This document shows, in pieces, positions 57,629 to 64,000 of a stretch of 64,000 nucleotides of DNA (its first letter is position 1; each line of letters begins with the position of its first letter). The DNA is taken from NCBI RefSeq assembly GCF_900157385.1, contig NZ_LT717701.1, positions 1,523,772 through 1,587,771 of the forward strand, given 5' to 3'. A program made the translations under genes and the position numbers. The notes beneath the pieces are model-generated. The model saw only the letters and a program-made list of their open reading frames with translations, was not told the DNA's origin and searched no databases. This stretch comes from Mycobacterium terramassiliense (GTDB lineage: Bacteria; Actinomycetota; Actinomycetes; Mycobacteriales; Mycobacteriaceae).

Positions 57629-59224
57629 TCACATCCGGAAGACGCCGAAGTTCGACGTCCCCTTGATCGGGCCATTGGCAATGGCGGACAGACACATTCC
57701 CAGCACCGTGCGGGTGTCGCGCGGGTCGATCACCCCGTCGTCGTAGAGCATTCCGGACAACACCAGCGGTAGCGACTCGGCTTCGATCTGCCCCTCGACG
57801 GCGGCGCGCATCGCGGCGTCGGCGTCCTCGTCGACCTGCTGGCCGCGCGCCTCGGCGGCCGCGCGGGCCACGATCGACAAGACGCCCGCCAGCTGGGCGC
57901 CACCCATCACCGCGGATTTGGCGCTGGGCCAGGCGAACAGGAACCTCGGGTCGTAGGCGCGCCCGCACATGCCGTAGTGGCCGGCGCCGTAGGAGGCGCC
58001 GATCAGCAGCGAGATGTGCGGGACGGTCGAGTTCGAGACGGCGTTGATCATCATCGACCCGTGCTTGATCATCCCGCCCTCTTCGTAGTCCTTGCCCACC
58101 ATGTAGCCGGTGGTGTTGTGCAGGAACAACAGTGGCGTGTTCGAGCGATTGGCCAGCTGAATGAACTGGGTCGCCTTTTGCGACTCCTCGCTGAACAGCA
58201 CGCCGCGCGCGTTGGCCAGAATGCCCAGGGGGTAACCGTGCAGCCGAGCCCAGCCGGTGACCAGCGACGAGCCATACATGGCCTTGAATTCGTCGAATTC
58301 GGAGCCATCCACGATGCGGGCGATCACCTCGCGCGGGTCGAACGGGACGCGCAGGTCCGCGGGCACGATGCCGATGAGCTCCTCGGTGTCGAACAGCGGC
58401 TCGGTCACCGGCCCCGGGGCCGGTCCCCGCTTGACCCAGTTCAGCCGGGCCACGATGCGGCGCCCGATGCGGATGGCGTCGAGCTCGTCGGCGGCGAAGT
58501 AGTCGGCCAAACCCGAGATGCGCGCGTGCATTTCGGCGCCGCCCAGCGACTCGTCATCGGATTCCTCGCCGGTGGCCATCTTCACCAGCGGGGGACCTGC
58601 CAGGAATACCTTCGAGCGTTCCTTGATCATCACGACGTGGTCGGACATGCCGGGAATGTAGGCGCCGCCGGCGGTGGAGTTGCCGAAAACCAGGGCAATG
58701 GTGGGAATCCCGGCCGCCGACAGGCGGGTCAGGTCGCGGAACATCTGCCCGCCGGGGATGAAGATCTCCTTCTGGGTGGGCAGGTCTGCCCCACCGGACT
58801 CCACCAGCGAAATGACGGGCAGCCGGTTTTCGAAGGCGATCTGGTTGGCGCGCAGTATCTTTTTCAGGGTCCACGGATTGCTGGTGCCGCCCTTGACCGT
58901 CGGGTCGTTGGCGACGATCAGGCATTCCACACCCGACACCACGCCAATCCCGGTGACCGTGCTGGCGCCGACGGTAAACGCGCTGCCGTAGGCCGCCAGC
59001 GGGCTGAGCTCGAGGAACGGCGAGTCTGGGTCGACGAGCAGCTCGATGCGTTCCCGCGCGGTCAGCTTGCCGCGGGCGTGGTGGCGCTCCACGTACTTGG
59101 TCCCGCCGCCCGCAAGCGCTTTGGCGAGTTCGGCGCCGATCTCGTCGAGCCGCGAGGCCGCCGTCGAAGCCGCGTCGGTGAATGCGGCGGAGTTCGGGTC
59201 GAGCGTGGACTTCAGCGCGGTCAT
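57629..59224 (-). CDS. accD2: Acyl-CoA carboxylase beta subunit AccD2 (carboxyltransferase)
   Basis: A 531-residue crotonase-fold carboxyltransferase. The CoA side has GTKYVERHHARGKLTARERI and VESGGADLPTQKEIFIPGG. The oxyanion segments are GNSTAGGAYIPGMSDHVVMI and LIGASYGAGHYGMCGRAYDP. The GPPLVKMATGEESDDESLGG stretch is that of methylcrotonyl/geranyl-CoA carboxylases, where a Gly or Phe at a nearby position sets substrate size; I cannot settle which. The ATG at 59224 overlaps the fadE13 stop (ATGA). It matches Rv0974c. With AccA2 it forms a biotin-dependent carboxylase, probably for a branched unsaturated acyl-CoA. Confidence 0.95.
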   Translation of the reverse strand: MTALKSTLDPNSAAFTDAASTAASRLDEIGAELAKALAGGGTKYVERHHARGKLTARERIELLVDPDSPFLELSPLAAYGSAFTVGASTVTGIGVVSGVECLIVANDPTVKGGTSNPWTLKKILRANQIAFENRLPVISLVESGGADLPTQKEIFIPGGQMFRDLTRLSAAGIPTIALVFGNSTAGGAYIPGMSDHVVMIKERSKVFLAGPPLVKMATGEESDDESLGGAEMHARISGLADYFAADELDAIRIGRRIVARLNWVKRGPAPGPVTEPLFDTEELIGIVPADLRVPFDPREVIARIVDGSEFDEFKAMYGSSLVTGWARLHGYPLGILANARGVLFSEESQKATQFIQLANRSNTPLLFLHNTTGYMVGKDYEEGGMIKHGSMMINAVSNSTVPHISLLIGASYGAGHYGMCGRAYDPRFLFAWPSAKSAVMGGAQLAGVLSIVARAAAEARGQQVDEDADAAMRAAVEGQIEAESLPLVLSGMLYDDGVIDPRDTRTVLGMCLSAIANGPIKGTSNFGVFRM

Positions 59225-60369
59225 GATTGGAATCCCAGGGTTTTGGCGGCCAGCGCGGTCAGGATCTCGGTGGTGCCGCCGCCGATGCCTAGGATCCGCA
59301 TGTCCCGGTATTGGCGTTCGACTTCGGATTCGGCCATGTAGCCCATCCCGCCGAACAACTGGACGGCTTGGTTGGCCACCCATTCCCCGGCCTCGACGGC
59401 GGTGTTCTTGGCAAAACACACCTGCGCGATCAGGTTGGTCTCGCCGGCGAGCTGGCGCTCGACCACGTTGCGGGAGTAGACGCGGGCGACATCGATGCGC
59501 CGGGCCATCTCGGCCAGCGTGTTCTGCACCGACTGGCGCGAGATCAGCGGGCGCCCGAACGTCTCCCGGTCGCGGCACCACTGCGCCGTCAGGTCAAGGC
59601 AGCGCTGCGCGCTCGAATAGGCCTGCGCGGCAAGGCCGATCCGCTCGGACACGAAAGCCTGCGCGATCTGGGCAAAGCCGGTGTTCTCGGCGCCGACGAG
59701 ATTGGCGGCCGGCACCCGCGCGTCGGTGTAGGACAGCTCGGCGGTATCGGAGGATCGCCAGCCCATCTTGTCCAGCTTGCGGGTGACCTCGAAGCCGGGC
59801 GTGCCCTTCTCGACCACCAGCAGCGAAACCCCCGCGGCGCCGGGGCCTCCCGTGCGCACCGCGGTCACGACGTAGTCGGCGCGTACCCCGGAGGTGATGT
59901 AGGTCTTGGCGCCGTTGACGACGTAGTGATCGCCGTCTCGGACCGCCGCCGTGCGCAGGTGCCCGACGTCGGAACCGCCGCCGGGCTCGGTGATGGCCAG
60001 CGCGCCGATCTTCTCGCCGGCCAGCGTCGGCCGCACGAACTCGTCGATCAGCCGGGCTTCGCCGGAGGCGGCCATGTGCGGCACCGCGATGCCGGAGGTG
60101 AACAGCGATGCGAAGACGCCTCCGGGGGCACCGGATTGGTGCACCTCCTCGCAGATGACCACCGCGTCGGCGCCGTCGCCGCCACCGCCGCCGACCGATT
60201 CGGGAAAGCTCGCGCCGAGCAGCCCGGCCGCCCCGGCGCGGCGGTGCAGGTCGCGCGGCAGTTCGCCGGCGCGTTCCCACTCGTCGGCGTGCGGCAGGAT
60301 CTCGCGTTCGGTGAAGGAGCGCACCGTCTTTCGCAGCTGTTCGCGCTCGGGGGTGGTCCAGATATTCAC
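59221..60369 (-). CDS. fadE13: Acyl-CoA dehydrogenase FadE13
   Basis: A 382-residue acyl-CoA dehydrogenase. It shows GLLGASFPESVGGGGGDGAD, ALAITEPGGGSDVGHLRT as the FAD/CoA site and GGMGYMAESEVERQYRD near the end. A catalytic-type Glu lies in VSERIGLAAQAY, the isovaleryl/citronellyl-CoA dehydrogenase position, while the alternative site reads GIGGGTTEI with Gly in place of Glu. That favours branched substrates. The GTG at 60369 overlaps the preceding stop by four bases (GTGA). It matches Rv0975c. It is second in the operon, after the DUF1446 gene. Confidence 0.93.
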   Translation of the reverse strand: MNIWTTPEREQLRKTVRSFTEREILPHADEWERAGELPRDLHRRAGAAGLLGASFPESVGGGGGDGADAVVICEEVHQSGAPGGVFASLFTSGIAVPHMAASGEARLIDEFVRPTLAGEKIGALAITEPGGGSDVGHLRTAAVRDGDHYVVNGAKTYITSGVRADYVVTAVRTGGPGAAGVSLLVVEKGTPGFEVTRKLDKMGWRSSDTAELSYTDARVPAANLVGAENTGFAQIAQAFVSERIGLAAQAYSSAQRCLDLTAQWCRDRETFGRPLISRQSVQNTLAEMARRIDVARVYSRNVVERQLAGETNLIAQVCFAKNTAVEAGEWVANQAVQLFGGMGYMAESEVERQYRDMRILGIGGGTTEILTALAAKTLGFQS

Positions 60370-62075
60370 AGCAGGCGCTCCGGGATGTCCACGTGGCGGC
60401 CACGCAGCCATTCGCCCAGCCCCTTGGCCTGGGGGTCGAATCGCGCGTTATACGCGACGCCCTGACCGAGGATGCCGTCGACGACGAAGTTCACCGCGCG
60501 CAGGTTGGGCAGCAGATGGCGGGTGACGTCGAAGTCGGCCGCCTCGGGCAGCAGTTCGGTGAACAACTCGATCGTCAGCGTGTTGGCCAGCCAGCGCCAC
60601 TGTTCGTCGCCGCGCACCCAGACCCCGACGTTGGCCGACCCGCCCTTGTCGCCGCTGCGGGCCCCGGCGATCCGTCCCAGCGGCACCTTGCGCGTCGGAC
60701 CGGCCGGCAACGGCTCGGGCAGCGGCGGGGGATCGGCGGGCGCCAACTCCAAAGTGTCAATAGCGCAGGGGATTTCGGTCCGGGTGCCGTCGGCGTGCAC
60801 CGCGACGTGCGGCACCTCCTTGGCGTCGACGTACCCCGCGGTGAACACACCGTAGACCTGGCCGTCCCCGGGCGGGGCGGTCACGTGAAAGCCGGGATAG
60901 CTGGCAAGAGCCAATTCGACTGCCGCCGAGGAGAACTGGCGCCCGACGTTGGCGGGGTCGGGGTCGCGGACCACACAGTGCAGCAACGCGCTGGCGGCTT
61001 CCTCGGTGTCGGCGTCGGAGTGGTCGGTGCGGGCCAGCGACCACTGCAGCTCCGCGGGCTTCACCGACAACGCGGCCTCCAGCTGGCGGCGCACCAGGTC
61101 GGCCTTGGCCTCGATGTCCAGGCCGGTCAGTACGAACGTCATCGCGTTGCGAAACCCGCCGATGCTGTTGAGCGACACCTTGAGAGTGGGTGGGGGCGCT
61201 TCGCCACGCACGCCGCTGATACGCACCCGGTCGGGGCCGTCGGGGGACAGCGCGACGGTGTCCATCCGGGCGGTCACGTCGGGGTTGGCGTAGCGCGCGC
61301 CGGTGATCTCGTACAGCAGCTGCGCGGTGACGGTGTCGACGCTGACCAGGCCGCCGGTGCCGGGATGTTTGGTGATCACCGACGAGCCGTCGGCGAAGAC
61401 CTCGGCCAGGGGGAAACCGGCGTGGGTCAGGTCGGCAACCTCGGTAAAGAAGGAATAGTTGCCGCCGGTGGCCTGGACGCCGCATTCGATGACGTGCCCG
61501 GCCACCACGGCGCCCGCGAGCTGGTCGTAGTCGGTCGCGCTCCAGCCGAAGTGCGCCGCCGCCGCACCCACGATCACCGAGGCGTCGGTGACCCGGCCGG
61601 TGACGACGACGTCGGCGCCGGCGCCCAGGCAATCGACGATGCCCCACGCACCCAGGTAGGCGTTCGCGGTGAGCGGCGCGCCCAACCCCAGCTCGGCAGC
61701 GCGCGGCTGCAGGTCGTCGCCCTCCACATGCGCGACGCGGGCGGGCACGCCCAGGCGCTCGGCGAGGGCGCGGATCGCGTCGGCCAGCCCTGCCGGGTTG
61801 AGGCCGCCGGCGTTGGCAACGATGCGCACCCCGCGGTCGCGGGCCTCGCCCAGGCAATCCTCGAGCTGGGTCAGGAAGGTCTTGGCGTAACCGCGCTCGG
61901 GGTGCTTCATCCGGTCGCGGCCGAGGATCAGCATGGTGAGTTCGGCCAGGTAGTCCCCGGTGAGGTAGTCGACGTCCCCGCCGGTCAGCATCTCGCGCAT
62001 CGCCGACAGGCGGTCGCCGTAGAACCCGGAACAGTTCGCGATCCGGACGGCATCGCGACCAGGAGCAGAGGCCAC
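60366..62075 (-). CDS. DUF1446/AtuA-like protein, first gene of the carboxylase operon
   Basis: A 569-residue cytosolic protein of the acyclic terpene utilisation AtuA family (DUF1446). It has the N-terminal segment RIANCSGFYGDRLSAMREML, then GRDRMKHPERGYAKTFLTQL, VANAGGLNPAGLADAIRALA and TGRVTDASVIVGAAAAHFGW. The C-terminal AtuA-like ferredoxin-fold domain is RIAGARSGDKGGSANVGVWV. In Pseudomonas AtuA is essential for citronellol growth, but its reaction is unknown. The GTG at 62075 follows GGAGG by six bases, a clear start. Position matches Rv0976c. All five following genes overlap or abut, so this gene's promoter drives the operon. Confidence 0.9.
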   Translation of the reverse strand: MASAPGRDAVRIANCSGFYGDRLSAMREMLTGGDVDYLTGDYLAELTMLILGRDRMKHPERGYAKTFLTQLEDCLGEARDRGVRIVANAGGLNPAGLADAIRALAERLGVPARVAHVEGDDLQPRAAELGLGAPLTANAYLGAWGIVDCLGAGADVVVTGRVTDASVIVGAAAAHFGWSATDYDQLAGAVVAGHVIECGVQATGGNYSFFTEVADLTHAGFPLAEVFADGSSVITKHPGTGGLVSVDTVTAQLLYEITGARYANPDVTARMDTVALSPDGPDRVRISGVRGEAPPPTLKVSLNSIGGFRNAMTFVLTGLDIEAKADLVRRQLEAALSVKPAELQWSLARTDHSDADTEEAASALLHCVVRDPDPANVGRQFSSAAVELALASYPGFHVTAPPGDGQVYGVFTAGYVDAKEVPHVAVHADGTRTEIPCAIDTLELAPADPPPLPEPLPAGPTRKVPLGRIAGARSGDKGGSANVGVWVRGDEQWRWLANTLTIELFTELLPEAADFDVTRHLLPNLRAVNFVVDGILGQGVAYNARFDPQAKGLGEWLRGRHVDIPERLL

Positions 62076-62116
62076 GGGAGTCCTCCAATCTGCGATGCAC
62101 CGGTGAGCGAACCAAC

Positions 62117-62136
62117 CAACCAACCGGTAGGTTAGC
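62117..62136. promoter_or_regulatory. Operator candidate upstream of the carboxylase operon
   Basis: AACC-GGTA-GGTT (62122-62133) is an inverted repeat within CCAACCAACCGGTAGGTTAG. It is preceded by repeats of the CCAA type and lies about 45 bp before the operon start at 62075. It could bind a TetR-type repressor; no such gene is adjacent. Confidence 0.4.
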
Positions 62137-62297
62137 GGGTCGCGCCGGTGCCGCGTCAAGGACGTCCGCTCGGCCGGTGCGCCGTCATTTTGGCGGCGAG
62201 CAGGTCACCCACTATCCTGATAGGCAATCGTCGCACGTTCGGCCCGACCGGCCACGCCGCGCGGCATACCCCCCGACCCGAGGAGTTAGGCCCGACC

Positions 62298-62471
62298 ATG
62301 GCCGTACCCAAGCGCAGAATGTCGCGCGCGAACACCCGAAGCCGTCGCGCGCAGTGGAAGGCCACCAAGACCGAGCTCGTCGGCGTCACGGTGGCAGGCC
62401 AAAAGCACAAGGTGCCCCGCCGGCTGCTCAAGGCGGCCCGCCTCGGTCTCATCGACCTCGACCGGCGTTAG
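62298..62471 (+). CDS. rpmF: 50S ribosomal protein L32, cysteine-free form
   Basis: A 57-residue basic ribosomal protein beginning MAVPKRRMSRANTRSRRAQW and ending ARLGLIDLDRR. The usual two CxxC pairs of the zinc-ribbon form are absent (no cysteine), so this is the C-minus, zinc-independent type. In mycobacteria this is the normal gene at this place (Rv0979A). A GAGGAG lies 12 bases before the ATG. A TATCCT hexamer at 62213 may be a -10 element. The frame extends upstream to 62148 without family sequence. It precedes mprA by 105 bp. Confidence 0.95.
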   Translation: MAVPKRRMSRANTRSRRAQWKATKTELVGVTVAGQKHKVPRRLLKAARLGLIDLDRR

Positions 62472-62541
62472 CCACCACCGCGGTGGGCCGTGCCGGCCCG
62501 CATCGCCGTCGGGCAGACATCTCGGGAAATACGCGGCGCGC

Positions 62542-62560
62542 CTCTCAGGCGGCTCTCAGG
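62542..62560 (+). promoter_or_regulatory. MprA-box-like direct repeat upstream of mprA
   Basis: CTCTCAGG occurs twice at 62542-62549 and 62553-62560 (11-bp period), 17 bp before the mprA start. This agrees with the known MprA binding site of two loosely conserved direct repeats and implies autoregulation of mprAB. Confidence 0.75.
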
Positions 62561-62576
62561 CGCTAGGACGAAACTA

Positions 62577-63269
62577 ATGGCCGTGCGCATACTAGTCGTC
62601 GACGACGATCGCGCGGTCCGCGAGTCACTGCGCCGGTCGCTTTCGTTCAACGGGTACTCGGTCGAGCTGGCCCATGACGGGCTCGAGGCCCTGGACATGA
62701 TCGCCAGCGACCGGCCCGACGCGCTCGTCCTGGATGTGATGATGCCGCGCCTGGACGGCCTGGAGGTGTGCCGCCAGCTGCGCAGCACGGGCGACGACCT
62801 GCCGATCCTGGTGCTGACGGCCCGCGATTCGGTGTCGGAGCGGGTCGCCGGGCTGGACGCCGGCGCCGACGACTACCTGCCCAAGCCGTTCGCCCTCGAA
62901 GAGCTGTTGGCCCGGATGCGGGCGCTGCTGCGGCGCACCAAGCCCGACGACGACGCCGAGTCGGTGGCCATGAGCTTTTCCGACCTGAGCCTGGACCCGG
63001 TGACGCGCGAAGTCACCCGCGGACAACGCCGGATCAGCTTGACCCGCACCGAGTTCGCGCTGCTGGAAATGCTGATCGCCAACCCCCGCCGGGTGCTGAC
63101 CCGCAGCCGCATCCTCGAGGAGGTGTGGGGATTCGACTTTCCCACCTCGGGCAATGCGCTGGAGGTCTACGTCGGCTACCTGCGTCGCAAGACCGAAGCC
63201 GAAGGTGAGCCGCGGCTGATCCACACGGTGCGCGGGGTGGGCTACGTCCTTCGGGAGACTCCGCCCTGA
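62577..63269 (+). CDS. mprA: Response regulator MprA
   Basis: A 230-residue OmpR/PhoB-type response regulator of envelope stress. The receiver domain has VVDDDRAVRESLRRSLSFNG, phosphoacceptor Asp53 in LVLDVMMPRLDG and conserved Lys in YLPKPFALEELL. The winged-helix domain includes RRISLTRTEFALLEMLIANP and TSGNALEVYVGYLRRKTEAE. It controls sigE, sigB and envelope-stress genes with its kinase MprB. The ATG at 62577 (MAVRILVVDDD) gives the same length as Rv0981. It overlaps mprB by one base (TGATG). The box at 62542 suggests feedback control. Confidence 0.97.
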   Translation: MAVRILVVDDDRAVRESLRRSLSFNGYSVELAHDGLEALDMIASDRPDALVLDVMMPRLDGLEVCRQLRSTGDDLPILVLTARDSVSERVAGLDAGADDYLPKPFALEELLARMRALLRRTKPDDDAESVAMSFSDLSLDPVTREVTRGQRRISLTRTEFALLEMLIANPRRVLTRSRILEEVWGFDFPTSGNALEVYVGYLRRKTEAEGEPRLIHTVRGVGYVLRETPP

Positions 63270-64000
63270 TGATCCGGTCGCAGCGGCACCGGCGCGCACC
63301 GCTTCGAGCCACCAGCTCGCTGTCCCTGCGATGGCGGGTGATGCTGCTGGCGATGTCGATGGTCGCGATGGTCGTCGTGTTGATGTCCTTCGCCGTCTAC
63401 GCCGTGATTTCGGCCGCCCTCTACAGCGATATCGACAACCAGTTGCAGAGCCGGGCGCAGCTGCTCATCGCCAGCGGTTCGCTGGCCGCGGACCCGGGGA
63501 AGGCCATCGAGGGCACCGCTTACTCCGACGTCAACGCCATGCTGGTGAACCCGGGCCACTCCAGCTACAGCGCCAACCAGCCCGGCCAGACGCTGCCCGT
63601 CGGGGCCACCGAGAAGGCCGTCATCAGCGGCGATTTGTTCATGTCGCGTCGCACGGCGTCGGATCAACGCATATTGGCCATCCACCTGCCCAACGGCAGT
63701 TCATTGCTGATCTCCAAGAGCCTCAAGCCCACCGAGGCGGTCATGACCAAGCTGCGCTGGGTGCTGCTCATCGTCGGCGGCATCGGCGTCGCGGTGGCCG
63801 CGGTGGCCGGCGGAATGGTCACCCGGGCGGGGTTGCGGCCGGTGGCCCGCCTCACCCAGGCCGCCGAGCGGGTGGCGCGCACCGACGACCTGCGCCCTAT
63901 CCCGGTGTTCGGCAGCGACGAATTGGCAAGGCTGACTGAGGCTTTCAATTTGATGCTGCGGGCGTTGGCCGAATCCCGAGAGCGACAGGCGCGGCTGGTC
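63269..64000 (+). CDS. mprB: Sensor histidine kinase MprB, N-terminal part
   Basis: The first 244 codons, open at the window edge. Present are an N-terminal membrane helix (VMLLAMSMVAMVVVLMSFAV), an outer sensor domain of about 130 residues (LYSDIDNQLQSRAQLLIASG to LLISKSLKPTEAVM), a second helix (WVLLIVGGIGVAVAAVAGGM) and a HAMP region (RLTQAAERVARTDDLRPIPV). The H-box with the phosphorylated histidine would follow just past the edge, so activity cannot be checked. The start is ATG at 63269, overlapping the mprA stop by one base. It senses envelope stress and phosphorylates MprA. It matches Rv0982. Confidence 0.96.
   Translation, partial: MIRSQRHRRAPLRATSSLSLRWRVMLLAMSMVAMVVVLMSFAVYAVISAALYSDIDNQLQSRAQLLIASGSLAADPGKAIEGTAYSDVNAMLVNPGHSSYSANQPGQTLPVGATEKAVISGDLFMSRRTASDQRILAIHLPNGSSLLISKSLKPTEAVMTKLRWVLLIVGGIGVAVAAVAGGMVTRAGLRPVARLTQAAERVARTDDLRPIPVFGSDELARLTEAFNLMLRALAESRERQARLV

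Noticed and set aside
60393..62135. 580-residue plus-strand frame opposite the AtuA-like gene
   Set aside because: Long only because of GC bias; composition is that of an antisense shadow.

Overview
The window is about 68-70 % GC chromosomal DNA from a slow-growing mycobacterium. Gene order is largely that of Mycobacterium tuberculosis Rv0924c-Rv0982: mntH, pstS3-pstC2-pstA1, ku/ligD, pgi, uvrD1, sucCD, purNH, echA7-fadE12-accA2-accD2-fadE13, rpmF, mprAB. It also holds genes I believe the tubercle bacillus lacks: cobF, an AurF-like oxygenase, a thiolase-like protein and a polyol dehydrogenase/kinase pair. Dispersed GC-rich hairpin repeats also occur. These features suggest a Mycobacterium avium complex species or a close relative. 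Family and ortholog names are from memory of the proteins; no search was run.

Layout. 1-2.4 kb: the end of a DUF4185 protein, a small unknown gene, a GAF-ANTAR regulator, a tandem repeat that may be a transposon end, tRNA-Arg(CCU) and another small unknown gene. 2.4-6.7 kb, minus strand: an F420-type oxidoreductase, a gamma-glutamylcyclotransferase/poly-gamma-glutamate hydrolase fusion, and a membrane-tethered ECF sigma factor beside a proline-rich membrane protein. The last two each appear to carry a one-base frameshift. 7-10.3 kb: mntH, a DapB-like dehydrogenase and an SDR. 10.6-13.7 kb: a phosphate ABC importer without its ATPase. 13.7-21.4 kb: the two-protein NHEJ system (Ku, LigD) around a polyol dehydrogenase and sugar kinase, with a FAH/metallo-beta-lactamase fusion coupled to ligD.

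21.4-32.1 kb: accessory enzymes, namely a methyltransferase, a crotonase, a second F420-type oxidoreductase with a KstR-type operator, a STAS-ATPase regulator, a coupled flavoprotein/AurF-like diiron oxygenase pair, cobF, an Fpg/Nei glycosylase, an SDR, and a DUF2236 oxygenase divergent from a TetR regulator over a nested palindrome. 32.1-43.5 kb: pgi, chorismate mutase, uvrD1, an M23 peptidase/membrane protein pair, sucCD, a cysteine-less thiolase-like protein and a third F420-type oxidoreductase. 43.7-53.4 kb: a DUF5336 membrane antigen, perM, purN-purH, a MoxR-like ATPase/VWA pair, an aldo-keto reductase and a DUF1707 protein. 53.5-62.1 kb: six overlapping minus-strand genes forming an acyl-CoA carboxylase catabolic operon resembling the Atu/Liu pathways. 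62.3-64 kb: rpmF, then mprA and a truncated mprB behind an MprA-box-like repeat.

Two repeat families run through the region. One is a 45-54 bp REP-like hairpin, with six copies in three clusters. The other is a 27 bp hairpin, with three copies. Each family has a member inside a coding sequence in frame: three tandem 54 bp copies in echA7, and one 27 bp copy in the SDR gene at 29333.
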